From: Roridomyces roridus
Lineage: Eukaryota > Basidiomycota > Agaricomycetes > Agaricales > Mycenaceae
Direction: 5' to 3'
DNA length: 64,000 bases
NCBI GenBank assembly: GCA_029378245.1
Contig: JARKIF010000012.1
Coordinates: 248,001-312,000, forward strand
The notes beneath the pieces were generated by a model. That model was not told the origin of the DNA. It saw only the letters and a program-made list of their open reading frames with translations, and did not search any database. Numbering within the stretch: the first letter of the stretch is position 1; every line of letters begins with the position of its first letter. Both the position numbers and the translations under genes were made by a program. This document shows positions 21,678 to 33,205 of this stretch, in pieces.

Positions 21678-24305
21678 CTATGTCAATACCGCAAAAGCCA
21701 CAGGAGACGCGTTCGTACTCGGAGCAGCAGCAACACCAGTGGTACTCGTATTGGCACCAGGTGACTGAGCCCGCTCTTCGAGCGAGATCCCCGCGACATG
21801 GCTGACCAAGATGGCATTCGCCACCGCGTCTCCCCGGGCACGATCTTTATCCTTCTCCTTCCCCACCGCTGCGGCACCAGTGACGCCAGCGCCATTCACA
21901 GACCCTTCAACCCGTCCCGTCGTCGGCCGCCTAACAATGCCTTTCGGGTGGAACGCCTCCCCAGCCCCTTTCTCACCACTGTGGTGAGCCACCAGCGCAC
22001 TTCCACCCGCCTGGTTCATGACAATTGACCTTATGGATGATGAATTGGTCCAGGCGCCCGCTACAGGCGCCGTGGAAGACCGCGGCTTCTCCGTCGGCCC
22101 CGATAATGGAGGAAAGTCCGTCAGCGCTTGTTGCTCCTGAATATGCATATGCAACGGCGAAAGCGACTGTGTATGCTCCTGCTGCAGCTGCTGCTGGCGA
22201 AGGGAACTCGTGGAAAGCTGGTGCGGTGACGATGAACCGCTTCCATTCAGCGCCCGGGACGGCGAGATGGGTGACATCGTACGGGAATTAGAATGTGAGT
22301 GGCCCGCCGAGTCGTGATGTCGTGGCGCGTGAAGCGTCGGGTTAGGCCTGAGTCCAACCGCCCAGTCGGGCCGAGCAGGGAGCGGATGATGTGTTGACGA
22401 TGTCGTAGAGGTGTAGGTCCGTCGAGAGGAAGACGATGTTGTGGATGACGACTAGGACATAGTAAACGGCAGCCCTGGACAAAAAGGTAAAAACTCACTG
22501 CTACACTCGACACGTCGTCTCCAGTGGACGAGCTCCCGGACGTGCTGACCGTCCGGTTTCCTGAGCTGCCACGGCGCATGCTCGTACCCATTCCAATTGG
22601 GCCGCTCAACCGGGGCCCAACAGCATCACGCATGAGGGTCGGTCCTGTTGAAGGGAAGTCGACACCATACCACCGGACACTCCGGGCCCAAAGCTCCATG
22701 CCGCCCGCTGCGGTGGAGGATTTCCTCCACGCCCCTTGCCCCCTGCTCCACCGCCATTGATCCCATTGCGCGATCGCCCATTCGCGCCGCCACGGTTCCC
22801 GTTCCCATTGGGCCTCACCTCAAAGGCCTGTACCTGCTGGGGTGGCATGTACGGCGGCATTGGGATATGCCCATGTGGCGGTGGTGGGTAGTACGGCACA
22901 TGGGCGTAAGGAGTTCCGTTCGGCCATCGGTGGTGAAGTGGTGGTCGGCGTCGAGTCGTAGCCCCGAAGCATAACCTCCAGCAGGCCCGGGCTGAACGGA
23001 CATGTATGCCGGGTACGGGGGCGACCCATTGCCGACGCCATTGTTTTGGTTCGGCTGCACGAGGTTCGGATTTTGTGTAGGGGGCGTGCCGGCACCGTTT
23101 TGGGGAGCTGGAGGTGGATACGGTGCAGACCATTGATACACGTTGTAAGCATACACCTCAGGGTCGGATGGCGGTGTCGGGGGATGTGAGTAGGGTCCAT
23201 ATGACGGGTAATATGGGTAAGGAGGAGCGATGTAGGGTGGTTGTTGGCCCTGCGGCATTGGGTGAGCAGGATATGGATAAAACTGCATCCCTTGCGGATT
23301 AGGAGCTTGGAAGTTGGGAGTCGAATGGGCGTGAGCGTGAGTCGGATCGTACGGTGGTACGGATATGAGACCCCGCCAGGTGGCGGGGGCTCGTAAAGGA
23401 CTGGCGTACTTGAACGCCGGAGAGGGAGCGCGCGAGTTGCGGGAGGAGGAGGAGCTATTGGACGACATGAAGGGTGCTGCAGAGCCGCGCAGGGAGCGCG
23501 AAGAAGAGGTCGAGTTGGCGCGATGTGGTGCATTGTTTCTTGCCATTGGACGGCCCAGACCACTCGCTCTCGGTCGCAGGGGACCCGGGGTCGTCACTGG
23601 CGCTGGTGGACGAGCTAGAGACGAGAGAGGCAGACGACGAGGCGGAGCTCGTGGTGTCCTTCTGCTCCTTTTCGTTAAAGTCTATGAAAATGCGGTTACG
23701 TGCCTCGTTATAGGCCGCAGTGCGCTCTTCGATAGTCAACCGATGCTTGCTAGTGCTAGCAGAGCTCCTCCCGCCCAGACTGCCCTGTCTCCGACGCCTC
23801 GACATCGGAAACATCTCCGTCGTCTCCCGTCACGGACCCTGTTTGCGAGCGGGGGGTTCGCATCATGATTTTGAATTTGGGTGCAGCCTCGGCTTGCGGT
23901 GGGACCAGCTCAGCAATGCGCCGCGGCGGTCTGTGGAAGTGTGAGACAATGGACCGACTGTGAGACTGCTTAGGGTACGCACATTCGGCTTTCTGAGGTG
24001 ATCGAGACAGTTATGGCCTTGGTCACTCCGTCCGTCTCGAGAGAAAGACCGTAGTAGGCGGAGCAGCGGTGAACGAGCAGCTTCTGATAGGAAGTTGCAG
24101 GCGCAAAGTCTATACGTTGTCTACTGAGCGTGCGATCGCCGATTAGACCCTCCATGAGCTCGCCGAGCTTGAGGACATATATTCTATCTTTGCTGGCGAG
24201 CGCCTCGAGGATTTGTGGGTCAACCTCATGCTGAGGGGCGGCGTCTGTAGCCTGGAGGAGGCTTATGACGCTTGAATTCGAGCTGGAGGACTGGGGAGGC
24301 GACAT
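21678..24305 (-). CDS. R3H and SUZ-type RNA-binding protein, several apparent frame breaks
   Basis: R3H proteins bind single-stranded nucleic acid and often act on mRNA in the cytoplasm. The ATG at 24303-24305 starts MSPPQSSSSNSS. The R3H domain follows: DPQILEALASKDRIYVLKLG, PATSYQKLLVHRCSAYYGL; the core reads Lys-x3-His rather than Arg-x3-His. After an intron come IPPRRIAELVPPQ and a SUZ-like stretch, RLTIEERTAAYNEARNRIF. The rest is long, disordered and rich in Pro, Tyr, Ser and Gly, ending PVAFAVLT at 21678. Reading the conserved blocks in order requires changing frame at about 23783, 23543, 22963 and 22924, each in a run of G or C, and once more near 22670. Short introns of 46-49 bases could bridge two of these, but they would remove conserved-looking peptides. 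Either the sequence has homopolymer errors or the gene is decaying. Confidence 0.65.
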
Positions 24306-24930
24306 GATTGTCACCGGTGGAGGAGAGTTGGTGACTCTTGGGACATCTGCCAAGGAAGATGAGCACTGGAGGATGAATATCCACGCTTGACTGACCCAAA
24401 GACATGGTGAATTCTTGAGCAGAGGAGGATTGGCTACAAACGGCAAGACATGGGTGTAAAGTCGAAACGAGCGACGGGCTGACATAAGAAGCGCCCTTCT
24501 CCACAAACCCTCTACCCTCGCGCTTTGAGCTTTCACTCTACGCACTTTTCAACGGAATACATCTTTCCATCTACTCTGGTACACTAGGCGCCGATTCTGA
24601 AAATTTCCTCTCGCCTTTTGCAAAAGAGCCTCCTCACCGCAGCATTTGGCACCGCCGGGTATCGTCTGGCGCCAAACTCGGCCTTGACGACTACGCCTAT
24701 TAGTTCAAAAGACCACAGCTTTCTGCGCGCTTCAGTTCAGCCACATAGGAGAGAAATATATTGTCAAGGAACACAAGAGGCTCTTGTCCTTGAACGTGGT
24801 ACTTAGTCTCTTGGTATGCTAGGTACCGATTGGTGTGGAGCACGGCACTGTATTCGCATTATGCTCTTCACGTACGTCGCCCTGATCGTGATAATATTGA
24901 CTGCCTATAACATTTTTTAAAGCCGTCCGC
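24306..24930. other. Upstream region of the R3H gene
   Basis: The frame of the R3H gene stays open upstream to about 24545 but looks like leader sequence. No other gene, RNA or repeat is seen in the remainder. Confidence 0.4.
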
Positions 24931-26119
24931 TCATGCAAAGTGCAGAATCCCTCGAGCAAACGTTAGAGGCATATACCATGCTGCACTCTGTTCACTCCAT
25001 CCTGCAATTACACTAAACTCCTTCAACTCCAAGAACTTGCCTCCATCTCCGGACATCAGCACGTCTATGCTGACGCCAGGTCCACCTCGACTCTTCGTCT
25101 TCTGAGACGCAGGAGCCGAAAGCACGCCCCACTGTCCTCGAGGCTGATAACGCTGAGACTTGGGGCAGCCAGGAGCGGGAGGATCCTGAGGGCGATGTGT
25201 GGTAGGTTCTCGGCAGAGATCCTTAGACTTTGCAGCCCCGTGCAGTGAGCAATTGCTATAGGCTCCTTTGCTGCGAAAGGCATGACATCAATCACTCGTG
25301 GTGGTGCATACAGGGTCGACTGACCGTAAAGGCTGTTATTACTGACATCCTGTAGATAAGCGTCGAGGCAGATGTGCTGAATGTGTGTCCCGGCGCGGCG
25401 GAGATAATCCCCGAGCGCCGAGCGAGCGTGGGGCCATGCATTCCAGGCACAGAGCGAGGAAAACTTGGGGAGCGCGTCGAGGGCGAGTACGCCGCGGAAG
25501 AAAACTGTCTACGTCGCACGCCGTCAGGTCGACCGTGCGCAGTCCCGCGGGGAAGCAGTACGTCGGGGACAGCCCCGCGGCGAGGTTTGGTAGGGAGCAA
25601 AAGTCTCCTGAGTCTGAGCGTGTCCGCCGATGGAAAGGCAGCCACAGCCCGCAGCACGGCGGACAGGGCCCCGGAATTGACAGCGTCAATGTCGAGTGTG
25701 GAGAGATTTGGGCATATCATTCCGAGAACCACGGCATGGCGATCGAGGACCGTGCCGCTCATCTCGAGGCGCAGAATTTTGACGCCGGGGAAGGGACCGA
25801 GTCGCTGGAGATCTTCGAGCGAGTCACGCGCCTCGAAGTTTGTGCACACGCTGGCCGGTCGAGGCAAATCCTCGATGTACTCGAGCGTCAGACGACGTAT
25901 GCAAGTCTGAATCGGAACCAAGCGGGAGCTCTGGGCGACATGGCAGAAGGAGGCGATATTGTCTTGGTGGAGAGATATATCCGCAAAGAGGGGAACTCTA
26001 CTGGCCGCCAGCCAAGATTTGCAGACGAGCGAGCAAGCTTGCAGAGTCTGCCGATCTTCGAAGGGGTGGAAATGGTCGAAGATGAGCTCCACGAGTTCTG
26101 GAGGGAGATCGGAGGCCAT
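24931..26119 (-). CDS. F-box protein with leucine-rich C-terminal part, frame breaks
   Basis: F-box proteins bring substrates to SCF ubiquitin ligases through Skp1. The start MASDLPPELVELIFDHF at 26119 is a good F-box, followed by ACSLVCKSWL. The next 170 residues have LRR-like spacing (VKILRLEMSG, LSTLDIDAV). Coding sense then passes to a second frame (FCSLPNLAAGLSPTY, LRTVDLTACDVDSF) near 25610. It passes to a third (FFRGVLALDALPKFSSLC) at the TTTT run complementary to 25501-25504, and possibly again near 25130 to reach a C-terminus at 24931. Each move equals one or two bases. The first frame alone would stop at 25292 with a meaningless tail. I give the whole span; the true product depends on whether the indels are real. 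Confidence 0.6.
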
Positions 26120-26408
26120 GAGAAGGATGTGGAATGCTAGCCTTCCTCTTGAATAACATATCTAAGATTGGCACTCGCCGCGGCCAAGCCTATTCATGAT
26201 AAACAACTCAGGTAGACAGTTCGTGATCTTGTTCAAAACCACCACCATCTCTCTTCAAAGTCAAAATGAAGGAACCCTGGGAGGAAGCGGGCGAATGTGA
26301 TGGCGGGCAAAGGACACGATCGGAAAGCGCTGATATGCGTTCCGGATCGTCAAGGGCGGCTGATCTGATGGCAAAGCCACAAGAGATAATTTTCCTCCCT
26401 CTTCAGCC

Positions 26409-27688
26409 ATGGGTCAAGCACTCACAACTGCACATTATCTCGTGTTCAATCTCCTGCGGGACCAGCTATTCGGAAAACTCACCGTCACCAAAGCTGACTT
26501 GACCGGCCGCACATACCTCGTAACAGGAGCCAATTCTGGGCTGGGTCTCGCCGTCTCTGTCCACCTTGCTCAGTTTGAATGCGGCACGACTAGTCTTGGG
26601 TGTTAGAACCCAAGAGAAAGGCGAGGCGGCGAAACGGGAGATTATAGCTCAGACGGGATTTTCTGGGGATATCCAAATCTGGGACCTCGACATGGAAGCC
26701 TTTTCGAGCGTTGTCCAATTCGCAGAGCGTGCCAAGACGTCTTTGGACCGACTGGACGGTGCTATAATGAATGCTGGGGTTATTTCCAAGGAGTGGGACC
26801 TGACTACTGACGGTTGGGAACGGACGTGCGTATCGCGCTTCTCGATTCTTCCGCAATACTAAGCAATTCGCTCAGATTACAAGTCAACAGTCCTTCGACC
26901 GGTCTTCTTGGCGTTCTTCTGCTGCCTATCCTACAGGCTACATCAAGACTTGCCGTTCCCAATCCCAACGCCAGTCCTCAAGTCCTTCCGCATCTTACTT
27001 TTGTTGGTTCAGGAGGTGCGTCCATATTGCAATTGCTGCTTCATTCTGTTCCGGCTTTAATGCCAAACAGCGCAGTTCCGGGCCCGATTCACCGCCAGAA
27101 ATTCCCCCAACATCCTCCAGACCCTGAACACCGACACACCGATTATCAAAAAGGACCGTTATGAAACCTCCAAGCTTTACAGCCTTTTCCTGGCTCGAGC
27201 CGTCTCTCGATTGCCCAAGCGGAAGGAGTCGTCGTCAAGTAAGACTTCTTGAACCTGCCCTTTAAATGCACAATCTCATTTGTTTACCAAGTGACGTTCA
27301 TCCCGGACTCGTCGTTACTGGAATCGGCCGCGCTTTCAATTTTGGCTCGTTTGTTACGTGCGTGGTCACGAATGACAACAGTAATTTTCTAATGTTTGCG
27401 TCTAGGGCTGTCTGGAATTTACTGGGATGGACTCCGGCGGAAGGAGCGCTGAATTTATTGTACGGCGTGCTCAGCCCGACCCCGCCAGGCGCGTACGTCC
27501 GGGTTTGCCAAGTTTCCGAGTGAGTGTAATTTACTTCTCGCTGCTCACATGAGAAATAACAATATTGTTAGACCGCCAGCTTGGGTCAAGACGACGACTG
27601 GCGAGGAGATTCAGAAAAGGCGTGGAACGAGCTTGTCGAAGTTTGGAGGAAGATTTCTCCAGAGGTGGACGGCATTGTCAACGTTTAG
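26409..27688 (+). CDS. Short-chain dehydrogenase/reductase (second copy), frame breaks
   Basis: This is a paralogue of the SDR remnant at 10006. It starts MGQALTTAHYLVFNLLRDQL and has the intact nucleotide-binding motif LVTGANSGLGLAVSVHLAQ, then RLVLGVRTQEKGEAAKRE. Further blocks are LDGAIMNAGV, DRYETSKLYSLFLAR (catalytic Tyr-x3-Lys), DVHPGLVVTGIGRAF and a C-terminus close to that of the other copy. Introns match the first copy. Three one-base changes are needed to read the whole enzyme: one base too many in TTT at 26574-26576, one too few at CCC 27214-27216 and one too few at AAAA 27615-27618. All are homopolymer runs. It may be functional if these are read errors; otherwise it is a pseudogene. 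Confidence 0.65.
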
Positions 27689-27796
27689 AGTTGCGATGTC
27701 ATTTTAGAGTTGTGTTTCGATCCGCACCGCCCGGGGCGGGCAGTGCATGCCGCTGTGCGCAACTTGAACGATCAAATTGACCCGTTACCCGTATCC

Positions 27797-29157
27797 ATGC
27801 CTTCCTTTCCCTTCGTCTCCTCCAAGCCCAGCTCAAGATGGAATTTCCTGCGCAACACAACCAAGAGCGGCGGCTTCGCCAACCCAGGCTCTGCGATGCT
27901 TCCCAGACACATAACTGACCAAATTTCCACGGAACTCTACGAACGCATCATCGAGCAGCTGGTTCCTGATACACAGTCCCTCGTCGCGTGCAATCTGGTC
28001 TGTCGATCATGGGCGCCTCGGAGTCGGTGTCTTTTGCTCGAGTCAACAGGTGTGCCACCCACAGCTGCGAGTTACACAAGATAGCGGCAGAAGAATTACT
28101 TGTGCTGCGCGCTCCAGCGAAGCGGTTATTTATGCAACTGCGGACGGTATTTACCGAGACGACGCTGAGCGCCCCGCGATGCTTCGGGAGGTGACGCAAA
28201 TGGAGATTCTGGCGGATGTGAACTTGTTCCTGTGTATCGCCGGTAAATCAACTAAACAACTTCAATCTTCAATCTTGACGCTGATTTCAATGCTTAGGTG
28301 GAACGTTCATCACCATGCCGTTCGACGCGCTCAAACCTGGTTCCAGTCTGGACTCTGGGCATGTCCGCCGCATATCAAAGCATGTAATGTGCTTCACTGT
28401 GTTTCAAAGTACGGAAGGACACAGAGTGTGCGTGTTGAAAACCTCGGCCTTGTCTTCTACCGTCAAGATATTCGACGTTGCGGGAGACCAGACTTTGAAC
28501 CTTTCAAGGGTAACAATATTGAATGACCCCAGTTCAACCTGACTGACGCATTATATATGTAGGAGTTCTACCTACCCCGTGAGGCTCTACTGCCCGCCCA
28601 ATTCCTTTCGCGCTCGAGGGTCGTAGTTCCCTTGAAGGGTCTACCGCGGGGTTTTGAGATGGTGGATTTAACGTCGTTACAGACCCAGAGTCTCCTGAAC
28701 GACGATCCAGCTTGGATGGCTCTGGCCAAGAAGACCAAGCCCATGAGCATGTTTCGTTTTCGAACCAACTTGATCTTCGTGTGTTTCGACAGTACGTTGG
28801 ATCATTTTTGTTCATTTCTTCGGTTCTGATTTTTCCGCATTGAAAGAGGTCGGGTTCTACGTGGATCGACAGGGGAATATGGCGCGTCATGATTTGGTGC
28901 TGAGGTGGGATTCTACACCCTCTTTCTTTGGTGAGTGGAGAATTTTCCACTTCGTTTTCAGCTCATCAAGTTGTCGAACAGCCTTGCGGGAACCGTATAT
29001 TCTCGCGTTTTCCGACATGCGGATTACTGTGTGGAATATTAAGACAGCGGAAATTGTACAGAGGATTCATGGGCCATATCATTCTCTCAATGTCCCACAG
29101 TTGGATGGGAGTGTTCTCGTTGGGAACCAGGATGTAGCAGAGCTTGTCTTCCATTGA
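27797..29157 (+). CDS. F-box-like plus CNH (citron homology) protein, copy 1
   Basis: The N-terminus carries an F-box-like helix bundle, ITDQISTELYERIIEQLVP and LVACNLVCRSWAPRS. The rest is a CNH domain, a beta-propeller-like fold known from Rom2/Rho1 exchange factors and citron kinases. CNH hallmarks in order are IYATADGIYRDDAE, VTQMEILADVNLFLCIAG, ITMPFDAL, the block FYLPREALLPAQFLSRSRVV, GFEMVDLTSLQTQSLL, KPMSMFRFRTNLIFVCFD, VGFYVDRQGNMARHDLV, and REPYILAFSDMRITVWNIKT ending QRIHGPY. Neither a RhoGEF nor a PH domain is present. Four introns of about 50-60 bases are inferred. At 28049-28050 one extra G breaks the frame between LLLEST and VCHPQ when compared with copy 3. Two intact-looking paralogues lie at 39741 and 46268. 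Confidence 0.7.
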
Positions 29158-30046
29158 TGGTTCAAGTTGCCGATAGACAATCGACAGTCACTTTCAGTGG
29201 TCCACATCAGTATGCAATTACGGATTTGCCTCCCGCCCTCTCCCGCCGCGGACCATTCGCGGGAGCTGATCGGGCAAGTCGAATTCCCCACGGGGAAGCA
29301 AGATTGACGTTTGGTGGCGGTGGCTGCCATCGAACGTCTCGTCTTGAACCCACCGTTACCTCCGCTCATTAGCTGGCAGACTCCAGAGTAGCCATTGGCG
29401 GTGTAGCCAATGTCTTGGAACCGCAAAGAACTTTCAGCCGAATCGGTGAACATTAAAAGCAAGTTTCTGAAGCAGCTCGTTTTCGTGGCCACTCTCTTCC
29501 GGAAGTGTCGATTTTTGACCATCCGCGCAGCAAGGACACGATTGTCCTACACTGGACTTTTTGCTTCGTGGTCTTCAGAATCTACCTGCGGGCTCGAAAT
29601 CTACTGGGAGTGGAGTTCATCATTGCCACCATCTCTCGAGTGTCCACTGAAATCACCTCCTTGACCGCGATGCTACGTATTTCACTTTCTCACTGGCACA
29701 TTTTGCGACTCAACTCGAGGCCTGGAGGCTTCTCAGCTTATCATTTGCGCAGTTTCATAGCTTTTAAGTGCCACGCGCTAAGAGGGTATTTCGCCTCTTG
29801 AAAACGCGGCTTTTCAGAGGCTGGTTTACTTTTTTAATGGCTTGTGGCGTCTCCATGGCTGCCTCGTGCCTCCGTTTGGCCACCATCTCCACTTGCAGCC
29901 GCGAGGCGTGGCTTCGACAAGCCTAGTTGTTGGATGCTCCACCAGCCACCCGGAGAAATCCGTTCTTTTTCGATTCAACACGGATACGTTCCAATATGAT
30001 TTTTGTCGTAGAGTAGATAGATTCAGCAAGCGTAATAAGAAGAGAA
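29158..30046. other. Intergenic region, nothing recognised
   Basis: Open frames up to 147 codons occur on the minus strand (29079-29522), but they overlap the end of the CNH gene and have no recognisable motif. I see no transposon ends or RNA gene. Confidence 0.4.
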
Positions 30047-33000
30047 ATGTCGAGGCCAAATGAGATCAGCTCTTCCATCTCGGTCTCCAAACAGCAGACA
30101 ACACCATTTCGCGGGATGGACAGTGACAGCTCAGTCGGGCCATTGCTGGGCCTTGCCTGCAGATTCCGTGCGTGTCACGGCCGACGAGCAACCCTCCTAC
30201 TGACTCTGCTCCAGTTCCCCACGACCAGTGGTTCACCACACGCCTCGATCCAGAGTGGAAGGTCCGCCAAGCAAAATCCTGGCTACTCTCCAAATGCCTG
30301 CCGTATGCTGCGCCTCCGTCTCCGCCGCTTCGGCAGGCTGCTCGCAAGCCCCAGCGACCCCCATCGCCCATAACCTTTGCCCCAGACCCCCGGCACAGGC
30401 CAATATCTCCCATCACATTCGCCATGCCGAAGCAGCAACCGACTCAGGCAGGCAGCAGCGGCGAGGACAACGAAAGCCGCACCGCAGTCGCAGACTCGGA
30501 TCTTACGGACAGCGACAAAAGCGGCGTCGCAGTCATTCCGATGGTCGTTCCACAACAACCGCGGAGGCGACCCCCGGTCTCGTCAACCGTCGTTGGTGCC
30601 GGTCCCAAAGGCGACCTTTACTCCCAGTTCACCCTCATTCGATTTTCCACCGGTCAACTGCTCGAGGACGATCTACCATTGAGTTTCTACGACCTCCAGA
30701 CGGACGAGTTGCTAGAGATCCATCGGCTCGGTGTCGTTGTTACCCTTCCGCGTGCATATCCCAAGCGCTACCTTGATGCATACTGGGAGGGTTGGGTGCG
30801 TGTCCTGCGAATCCGGCCTCTTGAGGACGAGGAGGAGGATGCGTGGTCCCTTTACAAGATCAAGCAGAACGAGACTCGTCCCGTAGAATGGAAGGATCGT
30901 TGGCTCGTCGTACGGGAGGGCATAATATACCTCTGCCGAGACGAAGCAAAGTTGATTCGCAAACTCAGTCTCTCGGACCTCTTGGCGCTCACTAATGCGA
31001 GTGCCCTTCCGGCGGCTGTTGCTCCATCCGCAACGACACGCATTCTTCTCGCCCGCTTCGCGCCTTCTCTCGCCTCCGGTGCTGGTTCTGCATCAGGGTC
31101 CTATGGCCCCACTCGCGCCTCTTCTCCCCTCCTTGCCAACAACATTGCGCTTCAAAACGCATCCCTTTCCAGTTACATCATCACGACCCACTTCAACGAC
31201 CCATCCGAGGCCTCTGACGGCTCCTCCTCCGCCCTCTCCTCCCCCATCTTTGCCCACAGCCGCGACTCGTCTGACGGCTCTCCGCGGCGTAACGTGCCTC
31301 ACAAGAGCAAAAGTCGGACAAAACTAAAACGCAAGAAGAAGAGGGAGAAGGAGAACCCCGAGTATCTAGCACTGGATCTCAAGGATGACTCGGCGTACGT
31401 CTCCTTGTTACGCGTCCTCCACCGATACGCTCTCCCGGCATCCACCTTTGTTGCCGCGCTTCCTGTCTCCTCGTCCATGCACCCTTCTCTTTCCTCCTTT
31501 TCGCCGCCGAATAGCCCTGTTGATGAGGACGAGGGTGATGCCCCGCCACTACGGCATCCGCCTTCGCTTGCGCATTTGCGGTTGCACTCTAGAACCGCGG
31601 CCTCGTCCTCACTTGGTGCATTGCCGTTTCCTGAATGGCGGACGGCCGTGTTGAGTCGAGCTCGCCGTGCGGGTGTGGGACGCGTGAACCAGGCGATAGA
31701 CTGGGTCATGTGGAATGATGAGGACGAGGAGAACGGGGAGGGTGAGAAGGATGTCATGGATGTCTTGCTCAGGTCAGGATCGATGAGTATGCGGTCTGGG
31801 ATCAGCAATGGAGCCGGCAAGGGGAAGAAGAAGAGTAAGGGAAAGGGAAAAGAGCGGGCGAAACGGCAGCCGACGGACGGGTATGCGTCGGATTTGTCGG
31901 GAGAGGGGGACGACGAGGTTGGAGATGACGAGGGCACGGCTGTGGTCGAGTCGGGTGATTCAGATTCGGATGAATCTGATTTTACACGTGGAAGGAGGCG
32001 GCGGGGTGGTGGAACAAGAAGCGAGACGGAGTGGGTTGCGTGGATGGGTGATTTGAGGCGTCAAGCCCGAGTCGCGGAAGACACTAGGGTGCGGATACTG
32101 GCGGAGCGAGAGGCACGGAGGCGGGCCGAGGATGCAAGGGAGGCCGAGTTGGGGATGCCGTCGGTCGGGATCATTGATGCCGAGGTGACTGTGGCACGTG
32201 TCGGGACAGGCGTCGACGATCGCCACCGGAGGAGGGCGATGGAGCCTTCTGCCGTGGTCACCAGCCTGAGTGGGGTGAATCCACCGCCGCCAGCGCATTT
32301 GCATTTACAACACCATCCGAACAACCACAGGCACAGCACCTTGTATGCTCCATACCCGCATATCCATCCACACACGCTTTCGTCGCCGTCGTCAAACGAG
32401 TCACTTGGCGGCGGCTCCAACGATGCAGAAGCTCTCGGGGATGGGGTCGGCCCTCCGCATTATGGCTTGCATACGCGTCAACATTCTCATACACTGCTCC
32501 ATTCGGTGTCGATGCACGAGGTCGTGGCCTCGACGTCAGGTGATGGACTCCGCCGGCCAAGCATGCCGGTCCTCGGCTGGGGTAGTGGGCACGGGAATGG
32601 TCATCGTCCCCGGAGCAGGCCGTCGAGTCTTGAGCGCGGAGATAACACCAATTCGGGCGTGCCTGCCTCGCCGCCGCGGACGGGCATCACGGAAGTGAGG
32701 AGAACGGGGAGTGTTGGACCGACTGCGGGTCGGACGCTGTTGCGGAAGAAGGACAAGGAGCGGGAGAAGGAGAGCGAGAGGGAGTCGGACAGGCGAAGGG
32801 AGAAGGAGGCTGCAAAGGAGCGTGAGCGAGAGATGAGGAGGCCAAGACTGTCCTTGTCCACCGCGTCGTCTGCAAGAACCCTCATTCCCATCCACAGCCC
32901 CCCGGGGACGCCTCATGAGGACCATGTAGCGCCCCTTCCTGAACCAGCCAAGAAGAAGAAGAGGGGCCTCGTGCGGGGGGTTTCCATCCGTGCGGACAAG

Positions 33001-33048
33001 CTCGTCAAGAGTCTTGATTCGGCGCTGGATTTCGTCGATGGCCGTTAG
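30047..33048 (+). CDS. Large PH-domain-like signalling/scaffold protein
   Basis: A 958-codon open frame without break runs from 30172 to TAG 33046-33048. The N-terminal conserved stretch is HDQWFTTRLDPEWKVRQAKS. An RA/ubiquitin-like segment follows (YSQFTLIRFSTGQLL, TDELLEIHRLGV). Then comes a PH-like fold with VEWKDRWLVVREGIIYLC and YVSLLRVLHRYALPAS. The remainder is disordered, with acidic, histidine-rich and serine-rich tracts and a long Arg/Glu/Lys-rich stretch. It ends in a basic conserved tail, RGLVRGVSIRADKLVKSLDS. The open frame starts with GTG, so the true start is probably the ATG at 30047 (MSRPNEISSS) joined by a 45-base intron in phase. That splice site is weak and the start is uncertain. 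Basidiomycete proteins of this layout are uncharacterised. Confidence 0.75.
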
Positions 33049-33205
33049 TGTATCAATTTTTCGTCTTCTCTGTATGTAGTTTCGTGTTGTTATTGTAGCC
33101 ATATTCTACAGCTGTTTAATGTTTGTATTCTTACGTAAGTCGCGTCGCGTCGCGTTTGTTGATTCTCCTCGTGCGAATCACTCTTTCTTCTTCCCAACCA
33201 CAACA

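Noticed and set aside
29079..29522. 147-codon minus-strand frame after F-box/CNH copy 1
   Set aside because: It overlaps the CNH end, lacks motifs and has no plausible splice partners.
31299..31937. 212-codon minus-strand frame rich in Ser and Phe
   Set aside because: Antisense of the PH-like gene; its composition is the complement of acidic and lysine-rich codons.
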